From: Nocardia mikamii NBRC 108933
GTDB taxonomy: Bacteria > Actinomycetota > Actinomycetes > Mycobacteriales > Mycobacteriaceae
Assembly: GCF_001613505.1 (NCBI RefSeq)
Contig: NZ_BDCM01000013.1
Coordinates: 310,001 to 374,000, forward strand
DNA length: 64,000 bases
Direction: 5' to 3'
Within the stretch, counting starts at the first letter, position 1; every line of letters begins with the position of its first letter. This document shows, one piece after another, positions 51,231-59,931 of the stretch. Position numbers and translations under genes: made by a program. The notes below the pieces were generated by a model, which worked only from the letters and a program-made list of their open reading frames with translations, was not told the origin of the DNA and searched no databases.

Positions 51231-52121
51231 ATGGTGGACACCCCCTTCGGTCGAGTCATCACGGCGATGGTGACCCCCATGCACGCCGACGGCTCGATCG
51301 ACTACGACGGCCTGCAGAACCTCGCCGTTTACCTCGCCGACCACGGCCATGACGGATTGCTGGTCAACGGGACCACGGGCGAGTCCGCCACCACCACCGA
51401 CGAGGAGGACTACGCCTGCGTGCGGGCGGTGGTCGAGGCCGTGGGCGACCGTGTCCAGGTGATGGCCGGCTGCGGCACCAACGACACCGAGCACTCCACT
51501 CGTGCGGCGCGCGAGATGGTCGCCTGCGGAGCGGACGCTCTGCTCGTCGTCACCCCGTATTACAACAAGCCGCCGCAGGACTGCATCCTCGAACACTTCC
51601 GTCTGGTCGCCGAGGCCGGCGACGGTGTGCCCGTCATGCTGTACGACATCCCCGGCCGGACCGGGACGGCGCTGAGCACCGACACCATCCTCCGAGCGGC
51701 CGACATTCCCGCCGTGCGCGCCGTCAAAGACGCCAAGGGTGATTTCTTCGAGGCCAGCCGGATCATGTCGAAGACCGACCTGCTCTGGTACTCCGGCGAC
51801 GACGTCGTCAACCTGCCACACCTCGCGCAAGGCGCTACCGGCATCGTGTCGGTGGTCGGTCACGTGGCGGGCGATCGCTACGCGGAGATGATCGCCGCCG
51901 TCGACCGCGGCGACCTGGCTCGGGCACGGGAAATTCACCGGCGTCTCATCCCCGCCGTCGACGCGATCATGCACGTCTCGCAGGGCGCCATCCAGTCCAA
52001 AGCCGCGATGAAAATGCTCGGCGTCATCTCCTCCGATGCGCTGCGCATGCCATACCGGCAGGGCCCGCCGGAGCATCAGCAACGTCTGCGTGCCGGGCTC
52101 GAGGAATCCGGTCTGTTGTAG
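51231..52121 (+). CDS. dapA: 4-hydroxy-tetrahydrodipicolinate synthase
   Basis: A 296-residue DapA, first committed enzyme of lysine and meso-diaminopimelate synthesis, condensing pyruvate with aspartate semialdehyde. Key features: ITAMVTPMHADGSIDYDGL, NGTTGESATTT (pyruvate site), VTPYYNKPPQDCI with the catalytic Tyr, VKDAKGD with the Schiff-base Lys, and YSGDD. ATG at 51231 gives the usual N-terminus. It sits alone, without thyX or the RNase J gene that follow dapA in mycobacteria, and is next to the T7SS island. Confidence 0.93.
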   Translation: MVDTPFGRVITAMVTPMHADGSIDYDGLQNLAVYLADHGHDGLLVNGTTGESATTTDEEDYACVRAVVEAVGDRVQVMAGCGTNDTEHSTRAAREMVACGADALLVVTPYYNKPPQDCILEHFRLVAEAGDGVPVMLYDIPGRTGTALSTDTILRAADIPAVRAVKDAKGDFFEASRIMSKTDLLWYSGDDVVNLPHLAQGATGIVSVVGHVAGDRYAEMIAAVDRGDLARAREIHRRLIPAVDAIMHVSQGAIQSKAAMKMLGVISSDALRMPYRQGPPEHQQRLRAGLEESGLL

Positions 52122-52149
52122 ACAGGCACGCGAACATCACTGTGTGGCA

Positions 52150-52256
52150 GGCGCGTCCTGTTCTTGCCGATCGTCGATCTGCGCTCGGCACAGATTAGGT
52201 TTCGTCCGAACTTCGCGAAGCGCGTGGCCCAGCAGGGAACAGTCTCGGGCAGAGGG
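52150..52256 (+). pseudogene. Decayed C-terminal remnant of a module A-type membrane protein gene
   Basis: One frame reads VLFLPIVDLRSAQIR, then FAKRVAQQGTVSGRG, matching the tail of the membrane protein ending at 45403 (VLFRPIVDLGSARIR, then FAEAFESRGTVSGRG). There is no upstream part of the gene: dapA ends at 52121. The remnant immediately precedes module B, as if a duplicated module lost its flank. Confidence 0.7.
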
Positions 52257-52448
52257 GAACCGCCGGTCGCACAGGCCAATGGCTTGTCGTGCCGCCCCGA
52301 TCTTGCCGGGCTTGCGGCTCGTCGAAACATCTTGTCTCCCCGCGGAACCGTTCCGGATTTACGTGCGTCTTCTTCTTCGAGCGACCATGACGTCCGCTCG
52401 CCTGCCGACATCCCGTCGTCAGGCGGTCGGCAGACGAGGAGGTGTCCG

Positions 52449-52784
52449 GTGGCCGGGCTGTTGCAAGTTGATATCGAGGCGCTGGGCAAAGCGGTTCAGC
52501 TGCTGCGCAATTCGGAGCAGCTCCTGAACGATGCCATGAAGGCTATGGCCCACGACGGCCATACCGATATCGGTACGAAATCCCTCGATGACGCCGCTGA
52601 CAGCTTTCAACGCAGGTGGCATTTCGGAATCCAGCGCATCGGCGAGGCTGCCACCACGACCGCGGATGGCATATCTCAGTGCCACGACACATATCAGCAG
52701 GTTGATTCGCAGTTTGCCCAGCTGATCGCACAGACGACCACCCCCGCGTCACCCCAAGCGGCTGCACCGGAGACACAGGCGTGA
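52449..52784 (+). CDS. EspC-like T7SS target protein (module B)
   Basis: A 111-residue helical protein of the EspC/WXG100 size class: LLQVDIEALGKAVQLLRNSEQLLNDAMKAM, then DSFQRRWHFGIQRIGEAATTTADGIS, and YQQVD near 84-88 fitting the YxxxD/E secretion signal, with an Ala/Pro-rich tail. GTG at 52449 has GAGGAGGTG upstream. Its stop overlaps the GTG of the next gene (GTGA). Expected to pair with that gene's product. Confidence 0.72.
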   Translation: MAGLLQVDIEALGKAVQLLRNSEQLLNDAMKAMAHDGHTDIGTKSLDDAADSFQRRWHFGIQRIGEAATTTADGISQCHDTYQQVDSQFAQLIAQTTTPASPQAAAPETQA

Positions 52785-54055
52785 AGGCGGCCGCAAACCC
52801 GTATCCGAACTTGGGGTTCAACCCCGTCCCCGGTGCAGCCGACCACGTGGCCGGACTACGAGGGCAGATCAACTCGGCATACGAGGGCGTGAAGGAGACC
52901 AACGGCCTGCTCACACGCCTGCGCAACAGTAACGACAGCGTCTGGGTCGGAGATGGCGGCGACGCCTTTCGCGCATCTTTCGATGCCACACTCGCGCAGG
53001 ACCTCGGCTACGCACAGAATTCGCTCGAGCGCGCAGTTGGTCTGCTCGACGAATGGCACACCGGCCTGGTGGCTTACCAGGAAAACGCGAAGGGCCTGGA
53101 GACCGAGGCGGCCGCAGCTCGCAGCGAACACTCCAAGGCCCAGGCCGCTCTCCAGCAGGCGCAGGCCAATCCCGATCTGGGACTGGCCAATACGAGCTTT
53201 ACCGACCAGAACCAGTTGGCTGATGCCCAACGCCGGTTGAACGCCGCAACTGCGTGGGTTCGGTCCGCCGGTACCGCAGTAGGCGATACGCAAGCGACCA
53301 TCGACGCCCTCATCAAACGGGCACACGATCTGGAAACCGAGCACGGCGGGCTCGCGAAACGGATCGCCGCCGAATTGGATGCGGCCGCCAAGGATTTCGC
53401 GCCCAGTCCGCCCGACAAGAGCATCTGGGACACGATCACCGACGCGGTGAAAAACGTCGGCAAGTGGATCGATGACCACCGGAAAGGCCTACACGAAGCT
53501 CTCTCCATGATTTCGGCCGTCTCCGGCTTGCTGGCAATCGTCACGCCACCACCGATCGATGCGATCGCACTGGGTGTGTCACTCGCGGCAGGCGCCGGCG
53601 CCCTGGCCCTGGACGCGACCGACGCCGACATGCGCGACGCTCTGTTGCACGGCAGCTGGGAGGAGAAGCTGAAGGCTGCGGGAACCATCGGAGGCGATGC
53701 GATGAGCCTCATCCCGGGTGCGGGGGCACTGGGAAAGGCCGGAAAGGTCGCGCTTCTCGGCGACGCGGCAGGGGACGTCGGCCGGTTCGAGGGGATGGCG
53801 CGCGCTTGGTCCGAATCAGCGCACGCACCCGGCTGGCTCAATCAGAAGACGATCGACGGCAATTGGTTCGGACTCGCCGACAAGATCAACGACTCCGGCG
53901 TGGCAACGGGCGTCCACAAAGTACTGCAATTCACCAATGTGGAAGGGGCGCACAGCATCCCCGATCCTGCGGTCGCGTTGAAGGTCTTGAAGGGGGTCAA
54001 GACCTCGGTGTCCGATATCGGACACTGGGGCTACAACCAATGGCGAGAGGACTGA
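52781..54055 (+). CDS. Large WXG/LXG-type T7SS substrate (module B)
   Basis: A 424-residue protein. Residues 1-110 form a WXG-like helical hairpin (ADHVAGLRGQINSAYEGVKETNGLLTRLRN, turn VWVGDGGDAF, then a second helix), followed by coiled-coil-like Ala/Gln/Glu-rich helices (110-205), a hydrophobic region (240-300, LSMISAVSGLLAIVTPPPIDAIALGVSLAAGAGALAL) and a C-terminal domain of about 90 residues that I do not recognise. The layout is that of polymorphic T7SS toxins. The next gene would be the partner or immunity gene. Confidence 0.7.
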   Translation: MKAAANPYPNLGFNPVPGAADHVAGLRGQINSAYEGVKETNGLLTRLRNSNDSVWVGDGGDAFRASFDATLAQDLGYAQNSLERAVGLLDEWHTGLVAYQENAKGLETEAAAARSEHSKAQAALQQAQANPDLGLANTSFTDQNQLADAQRRLNAATAWVRSAGTAVGDTQATIDALIKRAHDLETEHGGLAKRIAAELDAAAKDFAPSPPDKSIWDTITDAVKNVGKWIDDHRKGLHEALSMISAVSGLLAIVTPPPIDAIALGVSLAAGAGALALDATDADMRDALLHGSWEEKLKAAGTIGGDAMSLIPGAGALGKAGKVALLGDAAGDVGRFEGMARAWSESAHAPGWLNQKTIDGNWFGLADKINDSGVATGVHKVLQFTNVEGAHSIPDPAVALKVLKGVKTSVSDIGHWGYNQWRED

Positions 54056-54058
54056 TAA

Positions 54059-54709
54059 GTGCAGGAGCCGATCGGCTCGGCCGCCGAATACGAACTCGCC
54101 GTCGAGATTCCTCCTGGATATTTCGAACTCCCCCTCCACAACATCGATCATCGTCTCGATGCGGCTCTTCCGTTTGTCGAGAAGTTCAGCGACGGGATGC
54201 CGGCGGAGGCCGTCGCCGACGTCGTGGGCACTTTGAAATTTCTCCTCACTGCGCTGGTCGCCGGCAATACTCGCTATTGCGGACTCGGACAGCATGTCTC
54301 GGACACGGGGGAACGTGTCGCCTCGTGGCTGGTGATTTCGGTGATGAAGTACGGCCAACCGCGGAGTCCTCGACTGACTCTGGGCGATATCGCGACCGCG
54401 AAGAAGTTGGAGGATGCATCCCTCATCGTTGAGCCGGTCGACATCGAAGGCCGACCCATCCTGTTCGCAGAGTCCATCCGGACAGAACCGCAACCCGAAA
54501 TCACTGATCTCACAACAGAATCTGGTTCCGCGGCAGTCTTCCAGCTCGAGGCCTTCATCCCTTCCGAAGATGGGACCACCATTGCCGCCATCGAGTTCTC
54601 GACCGTATCGATGTCCGAAGGCCCGAACTTCCGGGAAATGTTCTTCCTGCTCGCGGCATCGGCGAAGCTCGATAAGACGCCAAGCCGGCCCTCCACGCTG
54701 AACATGTGA
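54059..54709 (+). CDS. Hypothetical protein, possible immunity/partner (module B)
   Basis: A 216-residue soluble protein without signal or membrane segment: YELAVEIPPGYFELPLHNIDHRLDAALPFVEKF, LKFLLTALVAGNTRYCGLG, SWLVISVMKYGQPRSPRLT. GTG at 54059, 3 bp after the substrate gene stop, with GAGAGG upstream. Position after a large substrate suggests an immunity protein or chaperone; the sequence itself does not prove it. Confidence 0.6.
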   Translation: MQEPIGSAAEYELAVEIPPGYFELPLHNIDHRLDAALPFVEKFSDGMPAEAVADVVGTLKFLLTALVAGNTRYCGLGQHVSDTGERVASWLVISVMKYGQPRSPRLTLGDIATAKKLEDASLIVEPVDIEGRPILFAESIRTEPQPEITDLTTESGSAAVFQLEAFIPSEDGTTIAAIEFSTVSMSEGPNFREMFFLLAASAKLDKTPSRPSTLNM

Positions 54710-54727
54710 AACGAAGGTTGATCGCCG

Positions 54728-55912
54728 ATGGAAAGTCCCCCCGATCAGGTGTCCATGCAACAATCGAGTCCGGCCATCGAGTGGCCCGCTACCCGCGCCG
54801 CCCTGCGAAGGAACTGGTTCTTCCGCTGGCCGCTGCTACTCATCGGCATCGCGTGCGGCGGTCTGTGTCTCCTGCTCATCAACGAGTTCGACCGGCCGGG
54901 GATCCACGGCGCGGAAAGAATCGGCCGACTGCTCATCTCCCCGACCGCCGTCATATTCACGATATGCACGATCGTGGGCGGCACCTTTGTCTGGATCGGA
55001 CACCGGCGCCGAAGGTCGGTCAAACGCTACGCCTGGACAAGATGGAAGATCCAATACATCAGGGCAGGACGAAATGAATGGGTGATGTTACTCGATCCCC
55101 ACCGAAACCCTGTCTCGACCCTCATCCTCAGCACCTGGCCGAAAGATCTCGGAAAGTTGGTCGACCACAACACCCCGGAGATTTGGTTCGCTGGCGATCC
55201 GAAAAAGTATGGAGTGATCTCCCGGCCCGGCGGCGAGGATCTGCGCTACGCCTATTACTCCAAGGCAAGGCAGCCACCGCGGTTCACATTCACCGATCGC
55301 GCCGAGGGACCGCGGAGCGGACAAGAGCACTCTGCGACAGCCGGTAACGCTGGTTACCAACTGAGCCGCGAAAATGGCACACTCGTCATGAAGTCGCCAA
55401 CCGCGAAACCCACACCACCGCGCATCAGATACGGCAGCCTGCAGGATTCCGGCTATCCGTCTCCTCGCAAGCTGCGGCGAACGTGCGCGTTCATCGTCGA
55501 CTTCGCGCTACATCTGCTGTCCGGTTTCGCGATAGCCCTGCTGGTCGCGCCCGGGTTCTCTCCGGAAGCGTTGCGCACCCACAATATTCAGCAGATCGAA
55601 TTCAACCCGCTCATCGCCTTGTGCTGCTGGCTGGCGGCATCGTTCGTCGACCGCGTCGTCATCCAGTCGATCGTCCACACCACCATCGGTAAGTCCATCT
55701 TCGGCCTTGTCGCCATACAACCCGACACCAACCGCTATCCGACCTTCGGCCGACTCCTGGCCACCTGGCTGTTCCACCTCTATCTCCCGCTGGCCATCCT
55801 CGGCGACGGCATCGGCCCTGACGACGACGAAAACTACTTCATGACAGCCGTCCGGTGGCGGGATGTGCGCGAACGCAACCGTGTGGCAGGCCGACGCCCC
55901 GGCCAGCTATAG
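54728..55912 (+). CDS. Membrane protein with C-terminal RDD domain (module B)
   Basis: A 394-residue protein: two N-terminal membrane spans (WPLLLIGIACGGLCLLLI and AVIFTICTIVGGTFVWIG), a cytoplasmic region (about 95-245, WKIQYIRAGRNEWVMLLDP, TPEIWFAGDPKKYG), then an RDD domain (LRRTCAFIVDFALHLLSGFAIALLV, TIGKSIFGLVAI, YPTFGRLLATWLFHLYLP). It ends module B, in the place the Cys-motif membrane protein has in module A. RDD proteins are often transporters; here a role in immunity or anchoring is possible. Confidence 0.75.
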   Translation: MESPPDQVSMQQSSPAIEWPATRAALRRNWFFRWPLLLIGIACGGLCLLLINEFDRPGIHGAERIGRLLISPTAVIFTICTIVGGTFVWIGHRRRRSVKRYAWTRWKIQYIRAGRNEWVMLLDPHRNPVSTLILSTWPKDLGKLVDHNTPEIWFAGDPKKYGVISRPGGEDLRYAYYSKARQPPRFTFTDRAEGPRSGQEHSATAGNAGYQLSRENGTLVMKSPTAKPTPPRIRYGSLQDSGYPSPRKLRRTCAFIVDFALHLLSGFAIALLVAPGFSPEALRTHNIQQIEFNPLIALCCWLAASFVDRVVIQSIVHTTIGKSIFGLVAIQPDTNRYPTFGRLLATWLFHLYLPLAILGDGIGPDDDENYFMTAVRWRDVRERNRVAGRRPGQL

Positions 55913-56387
55913 CGGCCGAGGTACGGGCTACCGCCGAGGACACTTGGGCAGGACTGTCGGCCACGACTGCCGAGACTCCGACATCGTTCAATTCACGCGA
56001 CAAAGAATTCGTATTCTCCCGACCGATATCCGAGCAACCAGAACCCGGGGACATAGTGCGTACCGTGTAGTCAGGGGATCATTCACTACCTCTCGCCCCC
56101 GTCACGACCATGTTCACCAGGCGCTCGGTATGCGGCGTCGGGGCCCGGCGGTCCAATCACCTTGTGCGAGAACAAGACATGACTCAACGCAGCCCCGGTC
56201 AGCAGATGATCAACCGCTTCAACGATGCACCTGCGCCGCGCTGCGTCTGATGCGGGGGTGTCTCCGAACCAGGCTCTATCGCGACCAGCTGGATGCCGGC
56301 TGAGTACGATTCCTGGCCCAACACGACGGCGACCTGAAGTCCGCGGCGATCAGGAACCTGGCACGGCCGACAGGGAGCCGATGACGT
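55913..56387. other. Convergent intergenic region between modules B and C
   Basis: This 475-bp stretch has no gene with a ribosome binding site. A 71-codon frame (55855-56070) overlaps the end of the RDD gene and ends with a plausible acidic peptide, but I could not support it. No repeat or terminator was recognised. Confidence 0.35.
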
Positions 56388-57215
56388 TCAGCGGGTGGGG
56401 CTTTCGTGGCCGGACGTTGTGCACAGACGCTCGGCCAACGTGAAGAACACGCCGAAATTGCGGATTCGGCTGACGGCGACTGTCGGCGGGTTCAAACCGC
56501 CTCCGGTGACATCGACGACGACTACGCCCTTTTGAACCGAAACTCGCTGGATCGAGCTCCAGGGTATCGGCTTTCCTCGGTAGCCCAGCTCGGTCCGTGT
56601 CATCCACACGTCACCGAACTCCACTCGCCTTCCCGCCTCGAGCGCGGCCCAGGTCGAAGGCGCCTGCGCCTCGAACACACCGTCCTGAATCGCACGACTC
56701 CAATCCTGGGGGTTCGCCAGGATGCCGTCCATCCGGAATTCCGAACCATCGAGATCGACGAGGTCGTAGCGATATGCGGTTCGCAACACGCGCTTCTCAC
56801 CGACGCGGTGATAATCGGTCGTCGCGTGCAACAGCGAGGTCCGGTCGTAACGAACGACACGCAGCCCACTTGCCTGCGTGTAGATCAGACCTCGGGCGTA
56901 GAGATCGAGTCGGACGCCACGATTCCTGTCGTAGTACGGCCGGCTCTTGATCACGTTTCCCACCAGAGCCAACGCGAACCCTACGGCGAAGATTCCGGTG
57001 AGAAACCACCAGTTGCCGTTTATCGCAATGCCGATCACGGTCGCCACGACGAGGACGGGGGCAGCGATACCGAGGAACTGCATGTTCTTACGGTGTTCCG
57101 GATGCACGGCCGGATGAGTGGAACGATGTGCGCCGAGATCCGCTTGCGCTGCGGCTCGTTCGATCTGTGCCAGCAACTGCGGATCTTCGCGATCCCGGAC
57201 AGCCGTATCGGACAC
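56388..57215 (-). CDS. DUF6585-like membrane protein
   Basis: About 275 residues. A soluble N-terminus with DPQLLAQIERAAAQADLGAHRSTHPAVHPEHRK, two membrane helices (FLGIAAPVLVVATVIGIAI and WWFLTGIFAVGFALALVG), then a cytoplasmic PH-like beta region (LYARGLIYTQASGLRVVRYDRTSLLHA, YRGKPIPWSSIQRVSVQKGVVVVD). Pattern fits DUF6585. GTG at 57213-57215 with GAGGGGG upstream. Divergent from module C, 278 bp away. Confidence 0.7.
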   Translation of the reverse strand: MSDTAVRDREDPQLLAQIERAAAQADLGAHRSTHPAVHPEHRKNMQFLGIAAPVLVVATVIGIAINGNWWFLTGIFAVGFALALVGNVIKSRPYYDRNRGVRLDLYARGLIYTQASGLRVVRYDRTSLLHATTDYHRVGEKRVLRTAYRYDLVDLDGSEFRMDGILANPQDWSRAIQDGVFEAQAPSTWAALEAGRRVEFGDVWMTRTELGYRGKPIPWSSIQRVSVQKGVVVVDVTGGGLNPPTVAVSRIRNFGVFFTLAERLCTTSGHESPTR

Positions 57216-57493
57216 CTTGCCCCCTCGATAGATGTATTGCACTCGGCTGCAAGGCTATCCGACGAGCGACGTGTCCCGGCGGCCTGCGGGACGGTCAGAC
57301 CTCAGCTACGTCTGTCGATGGGAACCGGAGCACCTCAACCGCGGCAGGTGGTTCCGTCCCGCCGGCGGACTCGATCATCGTTCCACGACCCGGCGTCCTC
57401 ACGAGCGAATCGGCGGTGACCTGCCCATTTCCCGATTGCGCTCGTACATCATCGCGATGGACGGCCGGTCGACGGATCGTTTAGCATCGCTCC

Positions 57494-57838
57494 ATGAGCG
57501 ACAGCGGGGGGAACGTTCCAGCGTCTGGCCAGGGATTTTCGGTTGTCCCGGAACAGGTGCGCGACGTCGGCACGTACATCTACGGGCTGGCCGACACCTT
57601 GTCCCAAGCCTTGGATTCCGCAGCCAAGGACGTCGCCGAACTACTGAACGGCAGCTGGACCGGCGACTACGCCGACGAGTTCTCCGAAGGTTGGACGGAG
57701 GTGCACGACGGCGGGCGCCAGATATTCGAGGCATTGGCAACGATGGCGGAGAAGCTGGGTGTCACCGCGGAGACGTTCCGGTCGGTCGACGCCGACAGCG
57801 CTGCGGCACTGAATATCCCGACATTGAACTGGTCCTAG
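57494..57838 (+). CDS. WXG100-family protein (module C, first)
   Basis: A 114-residue WXG100-like protein: FSVVPEQVRDVGTYIYGLADTLSQALDSAAKDVAELLNGSWTGDYADEFSEGWTEVHDGGRQIFEALATMAEKLG. The WTG turn (about 55-57) sits between two helices as in EsxA/EsxB. It is 2 bp upstream of a second WXG100 gene, and the pair should form a heterodimer exported by an ESX system encoded elsewhere. Confidence 0.85.
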   Translation: MSDSGGNVPASGQGFSVVPEQVRDVGTYIYGLADTLSQALDSAAKDVAELLNGSWTGDYADEFSEGWTEVHDGGRQIFEALATMAEKLGVTAETFRSVDADSAAALNIPTLNWS

Positions 57839-57840
57839 CC

Positions 57841-58143
57841 ATGGCGTCGCAGTTCTCGGTCGACCTCGATCATCTCGACCAGATCGTCACCCGCCTGGCC
57901 GGACTCGCGGGCTTCATCGGTGACCACCTCACCGATATCGAACAGCGCGTCGCATCACTGCAAGGCAGCGGCTGGGAAGGCGTCGCAGCCCAGGCCTATG
58001 ACGACGCTCACCGCGAATGGATCAGCGGCGCAAAAGAACTCGTGGACGGCGTTCGCGAGATGAGCGACGCTGCCAAAGAGGCGCACGCCGCCTACACCCG
58101 CGCGCTGGAGCTCAACCGCCGCATGTTGCAGAGCGGGCAATAG
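57841..58143 (+). CDS. WXG100-family protein (module C, second)
   Basis: Exactly 100 residues: FSVDLDHLDQIVTRLAGLAGFIGDHLTDIEQRVASLQGSGWEGVAAQAYDDAHREWISGAKELVDGVREMSDAAKEAHAAYTRALELNRRML. The WEG turn (about 45-47) is the family signature. ATG at 57841, directly after the first WXG100 gene and abutting the toxin gene (stop then ATG). Likely partner for the first protein or for the toxin's N-terminal domain. Confidence 0.9.
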   Translation: MASQFSVDLDHLDQIVTRLAGLAGFIGDHLTDIEQRVASLQGSGWEGVAAQAYDDAHREWISGAKELVDGVREMSDAAKEAHAAYTRALELNRRMLQSGQ

Positions 58144-59433
58144 ATGAACGTCGACTGGCAGACCTACTACGAGGCCGCCAAGAAATGCCATCAGCTTGCC
58201 GACGAACTGCGTAAGGCCGATAAACCGGTCCACGACGCGGTCAAAGGCACATGTGTCGGTATGGCCGGCGATGCCACGGGATGCGCGGAGTGGGGAAAGA
58301 CCTACGACGACGCAGCCCGCAAGACATTGCAAGCGTCCGCCAGCCTCGCGAATGCGCTCACCAACTACGGCGCGGTCCTGTACGCCCAGGGCTACAACTG
58401 GGGCATCGCAAACAAATCCACACCAGCCCCGCCGAGGCCCCGTACCGATCAAGTCGGCGAATACACGGTCAACATCCCCAGTTCGGTCCACGACAACGGG
58501 CTCGGATTCGAACACGGCGGCGGAGTCACAGCGTTCTTCGACAAGCTTGTAGCGCAGGTTATAGAGAAGTTTCACAAACTTCCCAATGGCGACGCCGCGA
58601 AACTGGAAACTGCGCACGGGGTCTGGAATACCTTCGCCGCCCATGAAACCGTCACCGGCGCCGCAGCGCGGATCTCGGCCATCTCGGGCTTGTTCGATGG
58701 CATGGACGACGCTACCAACCGGCAACATATCCAGGACCACTTCGCAACCCTCGAAACCGGTGCCGACTCCGTGGCAACCGCCGCGCTGAACGTCAGCGCC
58801 CCGATCGGCAAGTATCACGACGCCACACTCTCGTTCGGCCAGGACACAGCTCATAAGATCAATTGGCTCGAGGCAGGTGTCGCCGCTGCCGCTGTCGCCG
58901 GTATAGCCCTTGCCATCTTCACCGTCGGTATGTCCGTCGAGGTCTCGGGCGAAGCCATCGCAGGTGCGGTCACAGCCACCATCGGCGCCATCGAGGAATC
59001 CTTCTCCGCCAGCGCCCTCGCAGAAATCTTCGGCTACACCGCCCTGGTGGCCGCCGCGGCAGTCACCATCAAAGCCTTCGACGCCGTTCCAAGCGACCTC
59101 GAAAAGGTCGCCGCCAATCTCGCGGCCATCATCGCGATGAAGGTCCTCATCGATGGCGGCGAACACCCGCAATCCTCCGACGAGCCCGACTTCCGGCACA
59201 GCGAATACACTCAGGCCGAGATCGAGGAGTTCATCAACGGGCATACCGGAAATGGCGACCCGACGATGGACAGACCGACCCCTGCGCAGGTCCACGACGC
59301 GCTGGAACACGGAACACCGGAGCCGATGGGAGACGGGCGCACTCCAGAGCAGGCGGAGCAATTTGTCTATAAGGGAATAAAAGTCGTCGTCAACTACGAA
59401 TTGCCCTGGAAGTCCACAGCATGGAAGCTATGA
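58144..59433 (+). CDS. Polymorphic toxin-like T7SS substrate (module C)
   Basis: A 429-residue protein. Residues 1-90 are helical and WXG-like (VDWQTYYEAAKKCHQLADELRKADKPVHDAV); a middle domain and two to three hydrophobic segments follow (AGVAAAAVAGIALAIFTVGM, ALAEIFGYTALVAAAAVTIKAF, NLAAIIAMKVLI). The last about 65 residues look like a separate small domain: RPTPAQVHDALEHGTPEP, QAEQFVYKGIKVVVNYELPWKSTAWKL, with the pattern (His, F-x-Y-x-G-I-x-V-V-V-N, terminal STA) recalling DUF4258-like RNase toxins. Starts directly after the WXG100 gene; a putative immunity gene follows by 7 bp. Confidence 0.75.
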   Translation: MNVDWQTYYEAAKKCHQLADELRKADKPVHDAVKGTCVGMAGDATGCAEWGKTYDDAARKTLQASASLANALTNYGAVLYAQGYNWGIANKSTPAPPRPRTDQVGEYTVNIPSSVHDNGLGFEHGGGVTAFFDKLVAQVIEKFHKLPNGDAAKLETAHGVWNTFAAHETVTGAAARISAISGLFDGMDDATNRQHIQDHFATLETGADSVATAALNVSAPIGKYHDATLSFGQDTAHKINWLEAGVAAAAVAGIALAIFTVGMSVEVSGEAIAGAVTATIGAIEESFSASALAEIFGYTALVAAAAVTIKAFDAVPSDLEKVAANLAAIIAMKVLIDGGEHPQSSDEPDFRHSEYTQAEIEEFINGHTGNGDPTMDRPTPAQVHDALEHGTPEPMGDGRTPEQAEQFVYKGIKVVVNYELPWKSTAWKL

Positions 59434-59440
59434 GGAGATC

Positions 59441-59905
59441 GTGACAGATATCAACGGCGGTGGAGCTGTTCATTTTTCCGAGACTGAACGCGCAGAGCTG
59501 GACAATCGTTCGGTTACGCTTGCGTCGGGCGATCGGCGCGATGCGATCCGATTAGCCGATTCCTGGGCTGCGCATATCGAGAAAATTGACAACGACAGGT
59601 CATTGCCCTGGTCCGATCGCACCGTTTGGAACGAATATGACTTCTGCGCAGCCTTGACCATACGCGACTACCTGGACACAGCGATCGACCTCCTGCCCCC
59701 ACCGCTGGCCGACAAGGTCTCGAGATACGCATCCGCGACCGATAACCGATACCGGTCCATTACGGTCGAGGATTCAGGAAAACGGATGTCCGCGGTCGCA
59801 AAGATTGATCCGAGCACACGTAAATGGTGGTGGTATCGCGTGCCGGATTCCGGACCCATCCTGGAAGACCTTGCTCGCTGGGATCGCTTCGAGAACTCGC
59901 AATAG
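59441..59905 (+). CDS. Putative immunity protein for the module C toxin
   Basis: A 154-residue soluble acidic protein: HFSETERAELDNRSVTLASGDRRDAIRLADSWAAHIEKIDND, WNEYDFCAALTIRDYLDTAIDLLPPPLADKVSRYASATDNRY, WWWYRVPDSGPILEDLARWDRF. No signal peptide or membrane segment. GTG at 59441 with GAGGAG 3 bp upstream, 7 bp after the toxin gene. Size, acidity and position fit an immunity protein; no known immunity family was recognised. Confidence 0.6.
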   Translation: MTDINGGGAVHFSETERAELDNRSVTLASGDRRDAIRLADSWAAHIEKIDNDRSLPWSDRTVWNEYDFCAALTIRDYLDTAIDLLPPPLADKVSRYASATDNRYRSITVEDSGKRMSAVAKIDPSTRKWWWYRVPDSGPILEDLARWDRFENSQ

Positions 59906-59931
59906 CTGGATCGAACGCGCCCGCCTCAGCA

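Noticed and set aside
55855..56070. Small 71-codon gene after the RDD membrane protein
   Set aside because: It overlaps the end of the RDD gene, has no ribosome binding site at its first start codon, and matches no family.
43215..59905. Complete ESX/type VII secretion locus
   Set aside because: Only substrates, adaptors and partners are present; no EccB, EccC, EccD, EccE or mycosin gene was found.
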